Shown piece after piece: positions 1-4,406 of a stretch of 6,383 bases of DNA. Each line of letters begins with the position of its first letter. The first letter of the stretch is position 1. The stretch comes from Parcubacteria group bacterium CG11_big_fil_rev_8_21_14_0_20_39_14 (GTDB lineage Bacteria; Patescibacteriota; Minisyncoccia; Minisyncoccales; GCA-002787255). The stretch covers positions 1-6,383 of the forward strand of contig PCWD01000053.1 of NCBI GenBank assembly GCA_002787255.1. The letters run 5' to 3'. A model generated the notes under the pieces. That model saw only the letters and a list, made by a program, of their open reading frames with translations, made no database searches and had not been told where the DNA came from. Position numbers and translations under genes: made by a program.

Positions 1-209
1 TCGGTGGGAGTAAATTTAAAATTAATCACACTTTCATCCTGAATAGATGTTATCGCGCAATTTCCCTTAGTTGAGGCATATGAACATTGCCCGCCAACTT
101 TTCGTTCTGTTTCTGTTTGGGCTTTTAAAACACTTGCCCCGCCCAAAACAAGGGTAAGCAGGGTTATTGAAAATAACCCGATAAAAATAGATTTTTTTGA
201 CATAAACAT
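1..209 (-). CDS. Exported cysteine-containing protein of unknown function (partial, C-terminus outside window)
   Basis: Reading leftward from an ATG at 209 (or the in-frame ATG at 203), the frame stays open to the window edge, giving about 67-69 residues. From the 203 start, residues 2-4 are SKK, residues 5-24 are a hydrophobic stretch (IFIGLFSITLLTLVLGGAS), and a plausible signal peptidase I site follows Ala28 (VLKA/QT). This is a clear Sec signal peptide. There is no lipobox: the two cysteines (40 and 49) lie well past the cleavage site and may form a disulfide. The start of the mature part (VGGQCSYASTKGNCAITSIQ) matches no family I recognise. No Shine-Dalgarno sequence precedes either start. 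A strong promoter lies at 312-341, which would give a leader of about 95 nt made up almost wholly of the box array at 214-292. Export is well supported; the function is unknown. Confidence 0.7.
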   Translation of the reverse strand, partial: MFMSKKSIFIGLFSITLLTLVLGGASVLKAQTETERKVGGQCSYASTKGNCAITSIQDESVINFKFTPT

Positions 210-213
210 TATC

Positions 214-292
214 GCAAATTTATGCGAATTCAGGTGCGAATTTATGCGAATATTATTCGCGCAGATTAGCACCCATATTTGCACATATTAGC
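214..292. repeat. Symmetrical array of eight ATTNGC boxes
   Basis: On the minus strand, boxes ATTCGC, ATTCGC, ATTCGC and ATTTGC occupy 251-246, 241-236, 229-224 and 219-214. On the plus strand, ATTCGC, ATTAGC, ATTTGC and ATTAGC occupy 255-260, 265-270, 277-282 and 287-292. Start-to-start steps outward from the centre are 10, 12 and 10 bp on both sides, and the two innermost boxes are separated by 3 bp. The steps are close to one helical turn, so all boxes in an arm face the same side of the DNA. The array fills the leader between the promoter at 312-341 and the start codon at 209. Confidence 0.75.
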
Positions 293-311
293 GAGTTTAC
301 CTTACGCTTTC

Positions 312-341
312 ATTATATCACGAGCAAGGGGGGGGAGTCAA
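312..341 (-). promoter_or_regulatory. Extended -10 promoter with a C8 tract in the spacer
   Basis: On the minus strand, -35 TTGACT (341-336) is followed by an 18-bp spacer and a perfect -10 TATAAT (317-312), preceded by TGA, the extended -10 element. The first 8 bases of the spacer are an uninterrupted C run (G8 on the plus strand, 328-335). The start site should be near 305, upstream of the exported-protein gene. Slippage in the tract would change the -35/-10 spacing. Confidence 0.7.
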
Positions 342-343
342 AC

Positions 344-352
344 TGTGGATAA
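344..352 (-). promoter_or_regulatory. Perfect DnaA box
   Basis: The plus strand reads TGTGGATAA, the exact complement of the DnaA 9-mer TTATCCACA. It ends two bases from the -35 hexamer of the promoter at 312-341. It stands alone: I see no second box nearby, so this is not an origin on this evidence. It could be a DnaA-responsive promoter site or chance. Confidence 0.4.
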
Positions 353-375
353 CTATTCTGCCTTGCTTAATCTTA

Positions 376-423
376 AAAATCTTTTTATTTGACAGACGGC
401 CGTCTATGATTTAAGAAGATTTT
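376..423. repeat. 48-bp imperfect palindrome with CGGCCG core
   Basis: The dyad is centred between 399 and 400. The inner 12 bp (394-405, AGACGGCCGTCT) are perfect, and over the full 24-bp arms 19 positions pair. The outer arms carry AATCTT on the left and AAGATT on the right. The perfect core resembles a TetR-type operator in form, but no regulator gene is visible and the site lies more than 50 bp upstream of the nearest -35. It shares its geometry with the palindrome at 530-569. Confidence 0.6.
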
Positions 424-441
424 GAAATTACAAAAAATGGC

Positions 442-516
442 TTAATAATCCGCAACGAACACGCCGTTAATGGCAGAGCCCGCCATTGATAGCGTTCCAA
501 CTCCAATCGTTAAAAA
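442..516 (-). other. Short coding-like remnant
   Basis: This frame encodes FLTIGVGTLSMAGSAINGVF followed by VADY and a TAA stop at 444-442. It opens directly after an in-frame TGA, so it has no start codon except an internal ATG at 486. The composition is small-residue rich and protein-like, unlike the A/T-rich surroundings. It may be the broken 3' end of an older gene. The plus strand is also open over part of it, so this is weak. Confidence 0.15.
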
Positions 517-529
517 TCATTAAATTAAA

Positions 530-569
530 TCTTCCGAAATCGCAAGCGGCCGCTTGCGATTTCGGAAGA
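530..569. repeat. 40-bp perfect palindrome centred on a NotI-type site
   Basis: The arms are 20 bp each with no unpaired centre, with the dyad between 549 and 550 and GCGGCCGC in the middle. All 20 pairs match. As RNA it would form a 16-18 bp stem with a tight loop. There is no good T run on either side, so it is a poor terminator. The AAATCTT motif on its left flank sits at the same distance from the centre as in the palindrome at 376-423. Confidence 0.8.
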
Positions 570-602
570 AAACAATATACAATCGTGACGATATAACACA
601 AT

Positions 603-625
603 AAAAAATCGCCCAAATTGGGCGA
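603..625 (-). terminator. Intrinsic terminator of greA
   Basis: The stem TCGCCCA/TGGGCGA pairs 625-619 with 615-609 around a 3-nt loop. It is followed on the minus strand by six T residues (608-603). It begins about 30 nt past the greA stop codon, as expected for a rho-independent terminator. Confidence 0.9.
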
Positions 626-655
626 AAATTTAAAACACTTTTAGGAAATCAGACT

Positions 656-1114
656 TCAAACCATTACAATTTTATATTTTATTTTTCCTTTTGGGGCGTC
701 AACCGTGACTATATCTCCTGTTTTTTTGCCCAAAAACGCTCTTCCCAGAGGAGACTCGTGAGAAATCTTTCCCTCTTCCGGCGCTGATTCGGGAGCCCCA
801 ACTATTAAAAAGGTTTTGGTTTTTCCTTCGCAAGCCACCTTTATTTTAGAGCCAACCTGAACTGTTTCTGATTTTAGCCCTTCTTTAATAATTACCGCAT
901 TTCTTAAAATTTTCTCCAATTCCAAAATTCTCCCTTCTATAAAAGCTTGGGCTACCTTTGCTTCTTGATATTCAACGTTTTCCGAAAGGTCGCCAAAAGA
1001 AGCGCTATCCTGAAGCCTTTTGGCAATCTCCGGTCTTTTAACGTCTTTTAACTCTTCAAGTTCTTTTTCTGTCTCCTCCAAACCCTCTTTTGTAAGATAG
1101 TATTCTTCGTCCAT
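656..1114 (-). CDS. greA: Transcription elongation factor GreA
   Basis: This 152-residue protein, near the usual GreA length of about 158, rescues backtracked RNA polymerase by entering the secondary channel and stimulating cleavage of the nascent RNA. Residues 1-75 form the N-terminal antiparallel coiled coil. Its tip carries GDLSENVEY (41-49), where Asp42 and Glu45 are the acidic residues that help hold the catalytic magnesium. Residues 80-152 form the FKBP-like domain, with the family signature SPLGRAFLGKKTGD (121-134). The start ATG at 1114 fits the family N-terminus (YYLTKEGLE follows at once). No Shine-Dalgarno sequence is visible, and the stop is TGA. The terminator at 603-625 closes the unit. 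The gene is transcribed alone, probably from the promoter at 1362-1389 or from a weaker extended -10 near 1156. Identity is certain. Confidence 0.97.
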   Translation of the reverse strand: MDEEYYLTKEGLEETEKELEELKDVKRPEIAKRLQDSASFGDLSENVEYQEAKVAQAFIEGRILELEKILRNAVIIKEGLKSETVQVGSKIKVACEGKTKTFLIVGAPESAPEEGKISHESPLGRAFLGKKTGDIVTVDAPKGKIKYKIVMV

Positions 1115-1121
1115 GCCACAT

Positions 1122-1346
1122 GATGCTAATCTACGAATTTTATGAGAATGCTGCTAATATACCAATACTCTGAAATTTGAAATTAGTTGATAGAGATTGG
1201 AAATTAGTAATAGAGAATTGAAATTAGAAATTAGTTTACTATTTTCCACTTTCTAATTTCTATAACTATTTTCTATTTTCCAATAACCATTTTCTATTTT
1301 CGTTATTAGCAGTCCGTAGATTGGCATTAAATTAGCGTATTTGCAT
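1122..1346. repeat. A/T-rich MITE-like element with inverted ends, upstream of greA
   Basis: The left end (1149-1123, minus) and right end (1320-1346, plus) align over 27 positions with 19 matches. Both carry ATTNGC-type boxes at the same steps (11, then 8 bp) pointing outward. Inner matching words TGCTAATCTACG (1124-1135, inverted to 1315-1326 with one mismatch) and CTGCTAATA (1151-1159, inverted to 1304-1312) strengthen the symmetry. The interior splits into a purine-rich half (about 1170-1236, repeated GAAATTAG and ATAGAGA words at about 20 bp) and a pyrimidine-rich half (about 1237-1300, repeated CATTTTCTATTTTC-like words), so a single strand could fold into a long A/T-rich hairpin. No coding capacity is seen. 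Confidence 0.6.
1156..1164 (-). promoter_or_regulatory. Possible internal extended -10 for greA
   Basis: The minus strand reads TGGTATATT, an extended -10 with one mismatch to TATAAT and no convincing -35. It would start RNA near 1149 and give greA a leader of about 35 nt. It lies inside the left end of the A/T-rich element. Confidence 0.25.
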
Positions 1347-1361
1347 TATATTTTTATATTA

Positions 1362-1389
1362 ATGATACTTACCAAAAGAACCTTGTCAA
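1362..1389 (-). promoter_or_regulatory. Consensus-like promoter facing greA
   Basis: A perfect -35 TTGACA (1389-1384), a 16-bp spacer and -10 TATCAT (1367-1362, five of six) lie on the minus strand. A second -10-like TATAAT lies at 1350-1345. The start would be near 1355, giving greA a leader of about 240 nt that consists of the A/T-rich element at 1122-1346. Confidence 0.55.
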
Positions 1390-1567
1390 TCCCCCACTAA
1401 CTTTGCGCTTATTTTTGCCTCTTTAATAAGAAATGCTAAATGTCCAAAGAATTACTAAACAACCAACAATCAGAAAATACTTTGACACCTTTGGCGCTTA
1501 AGCACAAAGTTGGTGGAGGTTCAACCCCATTATTTCTGCAACAGTTCGGCATTATTTTTTTTTGTTT
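1390..1567. other. Non-coding stretch with no recognised feature
   Basis: Frames here are open only because they continue from the GC-rich element to the right, and they resemble no protein family. A small imperfect hairpin (CTTTG/CAAAG, about 1488-1508) is not followed by a T run. The segment separates the outer mrdA 3'-end copy from the promoter at 1362-1389. The poly-T run at about 1555-1563 corresponds to lysine codons of the copied mrdA tail on the minus strand. Confidence 0.4.
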
Positions 1568-1633
1568 TTGCTGAAGTAATATTCCAATACTTCTTTTGCC
1601 ACGGGAACTGCGGTATCTGAACCCTCGCCGCCG
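1568..1633 (-). repeat. Outer copy of the mrdA 3' end (66-bp direct repeat)
   Basis: It matches 1807-1872 at 65 of 66 positions; the one difference is at 1605 versus 1844, which would change Ser601 to Pro. Read in the mrdA frame it continues YYFSKNKKK and then a TAA, a credible alternative C-terminus. It is cut off from the gene by the GC-rich element. Weaker similarity extends through the following lysine-rich tail toward about 1546. Confidence 0.9.
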
Positions 1634-1793
1634 TCGCGGCACGCCCCGCCTTGGCGGGGCTAACACCGCTCCCCAGACACCTTCGGTTTCTGGCGGTCGC
1701 TTCGCCAAGTCTGACTTGGCTTCGCTCCCTGTTTTTCCACGACGGGGAGATACCCAATCTCCCCGACCCCCTCTGTGCGGCGGCTCGGTTCTA
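1634..1793. mobile_element. GC-rich multi-hairpin element inserted after mrdA
   Basis: This block is strikingly GC-rich against its surroundings and packed with separate hairpins. These are GCCGC/GCGGC at the boundary (1627-1640), GCCCCGCC/GGCGGGGC (1643-1660), CCAGA..ACC/GGT..TCTGG (1673-1693), GCCAAGTC/GACTTGGC (1704-1720, flanked by two GCTTCGC words) and CGGGGAGAT/ATCTCCCCG (1743-1765). The word GCCGCCG at 1627-1633 is inverted at 1778-1784. It is bounded by direct repeats of the mrdA end. Long frames on both strands are composition artefacts with no family resemblance. It looks like a non-autonomous dispersed repeat, but mobility is inferred. Confidence 0.55.
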
Positions 1794-3644
1794 TTATTCC
1801 TTTTTGTTGCTGAAGTAATATTCCAATACTTCTTTTGCCACGGAAACTGCGGTATCTGAACCCTCGCCGCCGCCCTCAACAATAATTGTCAAAATTATTT
1901 CTGGCTCGTCATAAGGAGCAAAACCGGAAAACCAAGCATGGGTTTTAACTCCCTCTTTTCCAAATTGAGCAGTGCCGGTTTTTCCGGCAGCTTCAACCGG
2001 CAGCAGGGAAAGCAAACGCGAGGAACCGGAAACCACCGCTTCTCTCATCCCCCTTCTTGAAACTTCCAAAATATCCCTTTCAATAAAATTCTGCCGAATT
2101 ATCTCCGGCTCAATATCGTCAACTATTTGTACCGAATCTGTGAAAACAATAATCTTGTCAACTAATTGAGGTTTTAAAAGTGTCCCGCCATTGGCCAAGG
2201 CCATATAAGAAACAGCAACCTGAAGGGGTGTTACGGCAATACTGCCCTGACCAATTGAGATGCTGTAAATATCGCCGGGATACTCAAGTTTTTCCGGCAA
2301 AATTCCCTTATTTTCTCCAAAAATGTCAACTCCCGTAATGCTTCCCCAGCCAAAAAGTTTCAAATATTTCAGAATTCTTTCCAGCCCCAAACCGTCTTGT
2401 TTTCCATATCCTCCGCCAATAGTATAAAAATAAACATTGCAGGACTGAGCAATTGCCTTTATTATATCAGTTAATCCATGGGTTTTCCAATCATGAAAAA
2501 TTTTATTACCAACTTGAATTCCGCCAAGACAGTTAATTTTTTTATTAGTTGAGATAATTCCTTCGGATAACGCTGCCGCGGCTAAAATCGGCTTGATAAT
2601 TGAGCCGGTGGGATAAATGCCGGCAATTGGACGATTTAATAAATCAATTTCTTCGTATTCTTCCTGCGAGAGCTTTTGACTAAAAATGTTATTGTCAAAA
2701 CTCGGCAGAGAAACCATTGCCAAAATTCCGCCAGAACGAGGGTCAAGGGCAATTGCCGAGGCCGCCTTATTTTTAGCTTTTTTGGAAAGCTCATCGTAAA
2801 CAACCTTCTGAAGCTCACTGTCTAAATGAAGTAGGAGGTTTTGTCCGTCTTCGGGCAGAGACAAAATTTCTTCGCTTCTTGTCCTGCCGGCAACATCCCT
2901 TTCAATTCTCTTTTTACCCGGACTGCCCCTTAAAACATTTTCATAACTTTGTTCAAGTCCGCTTTTTCCAATAAAATCATTGGGGTAATAATTCGCTAAA
3001 TAATTTAAATCATCCGGGTTAACCCTTCTTAAAAAACCCAGAACTTGCGAAAAATAAGGACCCTCAACATATCTTCTGCAAAAATCTTTTTCAATCTCTG
3101 CTCCTTTAATTTCTTTTAATCTTGCCTCTAAAGCCAAAATGGTTTCGTGTTCTAAATTTTCAGCAATAATAACTTTAGATTCGGGATTTTTTTCAAAATT
3201 ATTTAAAATTTCCTCATAGAAAATTCCGGTAATTTTAGAAATTTCTTTTAAAACATCCTCTTTTTCTCCCACTTCTCCCTTGTCCAAAACCAAATTAAAA
3301 CTGGGTTGGTTAAAAACAAGCTGTTTAAAATTTTTGTCATAGATTACCCCTCTCTGGGATTTTATTGGATAAATTCTTACGGCATTTTCCCGGGCTTGAG
3401 TCAAATAAAAACTGTGGTCTTTTATTTGCAATAACCCTATTTTTACAAGAAGCATTAAAAACCCGACTAAAATTAAGCTGAAGAGAATTATAAAATTTCG
3501 CTTTTTTATAGACAATTCCATTCTTCCCAATTCATAATCCGAATGCTCTTCTTCCTTAATTTTTCTGGAATCCAAAAATGTCTCTTCGGGTTCAATAACT
3601 TCCTTATGGGAAATTTTTACTTTGTATTTATCTAAATCGCCCAT
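1794..3644 (-). CDS. mrdA: Penicillin-binding protein 2 (elongation transpeptidase)
   Basis: This 616-residue class B PBP cross-links peptidoglycan on the outer face of the membrane as part of the elongasome. A cytoplasmic tail of about 48 residues, acidic and lysine-rich, precedes one membrane segment (50-70). The PBP dimerisation domain follows, with RGVIYD (98-103) and GKSGLEQSYE (226-235). The transpeptidase domain carries all three active-site motifs: S348-I-I-K351 (nucleophile Ser348), S401-C-N403 and K555-T-G557. GQGSIAVTPLQ (465-475) and WFSGFAP (571-577) are further family marks. The ATG at 3644 lies inside the end of mreD (13-nt overlap), suggesting translational coupling; no Shine-Dalgarno sequence is seen. 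The last codons lie in a 66-bp sequence repeated beyond the stop, so the present end (FSNKKE) may not be the ancestral one. No terminator with a T run follows. Confidence 0.96.
   Translation of the reverse strand: MGDLDKYKVKISHKEVIEPEETFLDSRKIKEEEHSDYELGRMELSIKKRNFIILFSLILVGFLMLLVKIGLLQIKDHSFYLTQARENAVRIYPIKSQRGVIYDKNFKQLVFNQPSFNLVLDKGEVGEKEDVLKEISKITGIFYEEILNNFEKNPESKVIIAENLEHETILALEARLKEIKGAEIEKDFCRRYVEGPYFSQVLGFLRRVNPDDLNYLANYYPNDFIGKSGLEQSYENVLRGSPGKKRIERDVAGRTRSEEILSLPEDGQNLLLHLDSELQKVVYDELSKKAKNKAASAIALDPRSGGILAMVSLPSFDNNIFSQKLSQEEYEEIDLLNRPIAGIYPTGSIIKPILAAAALSEGIISTNKKINCLGGIQVGNKIFHDWKTHGLTDIIKAIAQSCNVYFYTIGGGYGKQDGLGLERILKYLKLFGWGSITGVDIFGENKGILPEKLEYPGDIYSISIGQGSIAVTPLQVAVSYMALANGGTLLKPQLVDKIIVFTDSVQIVDDIEPEIIRQNFIERDILEVSRRGMREAVVSGSSRLLSLLPVEAAGKTGTAQFGKEGVKTHAWFSGFAPYDEPEIILTIIVEGGGEGSDTAVSVAKEVLEYYFSNKKE
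1807..1872 (-). repeat. Inner copy of the 66-bp direct repeat, within mrdA
   Basis: These bases encode roughly residues 591-612 of PBP2 and are repeated at 1568-1633 with one difference. The offset between copies is 239 bp. The homology ends sharply at the GCCGCCG word on the gene side and fades through an A/T run on the other side. Confidence 0.9.
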
Positions 3645-3994
3645 TGTAGAAATAATGTTAAAACTTCATAAATTACTAAAATAATTGGTAAAAATATCAA
3701 TAACTTTAATAAATTTGATAATTTAATAAATCTGAAAAATAAATTTAAAAAAATCAGACATAAAATTAGGCTTACCATTTTAACTCCAAGGGGCATGGCA
3801 GAGAAAAAATCAAGAAGAAGCCCCGAAAAAAAAGCAAAAAATAATCCCTCCTTAAAATTCCGAAAAATTGCGAGCCCTACCGCCAAAATCAAGACTAAAT
3901 TTATTACCCAGCCAAAAATGGGAAAATGAACCAAAAAAGAACTCTGGAATATTGCCGCCAAAAAAGAAATCAGGAAAATAATAAAATATCTCAT
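3632..3994 (-). CDS. mreD: Rod shape-determining membrane protein MreD (short form)
   Basis: This is a 120-residue, very hydrophobic protein. About five membrane segments can be drawn, at roughly 2-20, 26-44, 50-63, 70-89 and 97-117. GLLLDFFSAMPLG (58-70) matches the characteristic MreD loop motif. MreD is the membrane partner of MreC in the elongasome. The usual length is about 160-170 residues, so this version is short, with little outside the membrane core. The ATG at 3994 lies 6 nt past a good -10, so the transcript may be leaderless. The stop overlaps the mrdA start by 13 nt. The order mreC, mreD, mrdA fits the identity even though sequence conservation is modest. The gene is separated from mreC by 443 nt that hold an opposite-strand gene, an unusual break. 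Confidence 0.85.
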   Translation of the reverse strand: MRYFIIFLISFLAAIFQSSFLVHFPIFGWVINLVLILAVGLAIFRNFKEGLFFAFFSGLLLDFFSAMPLGVKMVSLILCLIFLNLFFRFIKLSNLLKLLIFLPIILVIYEVLTLFLQWAI

Positions 3995-4000
3995 TAGATA

Positions 4001-4029
4001 ATTTTACCGTGTTTGATTATTACTCACAA
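4001..4029 (-). promoter_or_regulatory. Promoter candidate for mreD-mrdA, leaderless type
   Basis: -35 TTGTGA (4029-4024, four of six), a 17-bp spacer and -10 TAAAAT (4006-4001, five of six). Six bases separate the -10 from the mreD ATG, so RNA would begin at or within a base or two of the start codon. It would free mreD and mrdA from the upstream part of the cluster. Confidence 0.45.
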
Positions 4030-4032
4030 CCC

Positions 4033-4060
4033 CTGACAAAGATTTAGGAGGTGATGTAAT
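4033..4060 (+). promoter_or_regulatory. Promoter candidate for the cysteine-rich protein gene
   Basis: -35 CTGACA (4033-4038, five of six), a 16-bp spacer and -10 TGTAAT (4055-4060, five of six) preceded by TGA, giving an extended -10. The start would be near 4067, leaving a leader of about 70 nt. It lies back to back with the mreD promoter candidate, the two -35 elements 3 bp apart. The spacer includes AGGAGGTGAT (4046-4055), which also reads as an ideal Shine-Dalgarno sequence. Confidence 0.45.
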
Positions 4061-4124
4061 GCCATGAAAGTTTAAAGGCTCTTTAAAAAGCCGGGTCGGG
4101 GCTGAAAAAAGAAAAATAAAAATG

Positions 4125-4133
4125 AAGGAGGTG
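4125..4133 (+). promoter_or_regulatory. Strong Shine-Dalgarno sequence
   Basis: AAGGAGGTG is an uninterrupted complement of the 16S rRNA tail. The GGAGG core ends 6 nt before the ATG at 4138. It fixes the start of the cysteine-rich protein and is the only strong site of its kind before a real gene in this window. Confidence 0.85.
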
Positions 4134-4137
4134 TATA

Positions 4138-4332
4138 ATGGCCCAAATAGAGTGTCCAAAATGTAACGGCAGTAGAAAAATAAAGCGCCCAAACTGTCTT
4201 GGAGAGGGAGACAGAATTGGACCACGATTTGGAGATGATGCAACTTTTCAGAACAGAAAGTGTAATCTTTGCAATGGACGCGGGAAAATAGGCTGTGGTT
4301 ATTGTGAAGGAACCGGTTTTTTGGTCTATTAG
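4138..4332 (+). CDS. Small DnaJ-type zinc-finger (CxxCxGxG) protein
   Basis: A 64-residue protein with CxxC pairs at 6-9 (CPKCNG), 42-45 (CNLCNGRG) and 53-56 (CGYCEGTG), plus a degenerate repeat RPNCLGEG at 17-24 in which the first cysteine is Arg17. The CxxCxGxG pattern is that of the DnaJ cysteine-rich domain, whose four repeats bind two zinc ions. There is no J domain, membrane segment or signal peptide, so this is a free-standing cytoplasmic mini-protein. A chaperone-like or zinc-handling role is only a guess. The start is fixed by the strong Shine-Dalgarno sequence at 4125-4133. It has its own promoter candidate and a terminator just beyond the stop. It lies on the opposite strand between mreC and mreD, which suggests a later insertion into the cluster. 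The coding call is firm; the role is unknown. Confidence 0.8.
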   Translation: MAQIECPKCNGSRKIKRPNCLGEGDRIGPRFGDDATFQNRKCNLCNGRGKIGCGYCEGTGFLVY

Positions 4333-4371
4333 TCCATATTCCAAAAGCACATACTACAAAGAAGAAATCTA

Positions 4372-4403
4372 AAAATCCCTGCGGAAATTCCGCCAGGGAT
4401 TTT
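4372..4403. terminator. Two-way intrinsic terminator between the cysteine-rich gene and mreC
   Basis: AAAATCCCTG (4372-4381) pairs with CAGGGATTTT (4394-4403), then a one-base bulge (4393) and CGGA/TCCG close on a 3-nt loop. The arms end in A runs and T runs, so the transcript has U residues after the stem in both directions. It lies 40 nt past the plus-strand stop and 35 nt past the mreC stop and can serve both convergent genes. Confidence 0.8.
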
Positions 4404-4406
4404 ATA

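Noticed and set aside
389..410. TTGACA followed by TATGAT on the plus strand, looking like a promoter around the CGGCCG palindrome
   Set aside because: The gap between the hexamers is only 10 bp, far too short for sigma-70 type promoters, and no gene follows on the plus strand.
344..569. Replication origin built from the DnaA box and the long palindromes
   Set aside because: Only one DnaA box is present, and there is no cluster or dnaA/dnaN neighbour in the window.
1170..1300. Repeated GAAATTAG-type words as a possible CRISPR array
   Set aside because: The words are short, degenerate and contiguous, with no unique spacers of even length and no cas genes.
1482..1487. Plus-strand TTGACA as a -35 element
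   Set aside because: No acceptable -10 lies 15-19 bp downstream and no plus-strand gene follows.
1510..1535. T-arm-like sequence (GGTTCAACCCC) suggesting a tRNA
   Set aside because: The flanking bases do not form the 5-bp T stem and no acceptor or anticodon arms can be found.
1643..1665. Integron attC-like site in the GC-rich element
   Set aside because: The GTTAGCC word next to the first hairpin does not fit the GTTRRRY/RYYYAAC core pair, and no integrase or cassette arrangement is present.
1743..1765. The CGGGGAGAT/ATCTCCCCG hairpin as the mrdA terminator
   Set aside because: The stem is strong and 30-50 nt past the stop, but no T run follows it on the minus strand.
1436..1882. Long open frames on both strands across the GC-rich element (for example minus 1436-1882 and 1530-1757, plus 1596-1859)
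   Set aside because: They are overlapping frames kept open by GC-rich hairpins and the end of mrdA, rich in Arg/Pro/Gly, with no ribosome site and no family resemblance.
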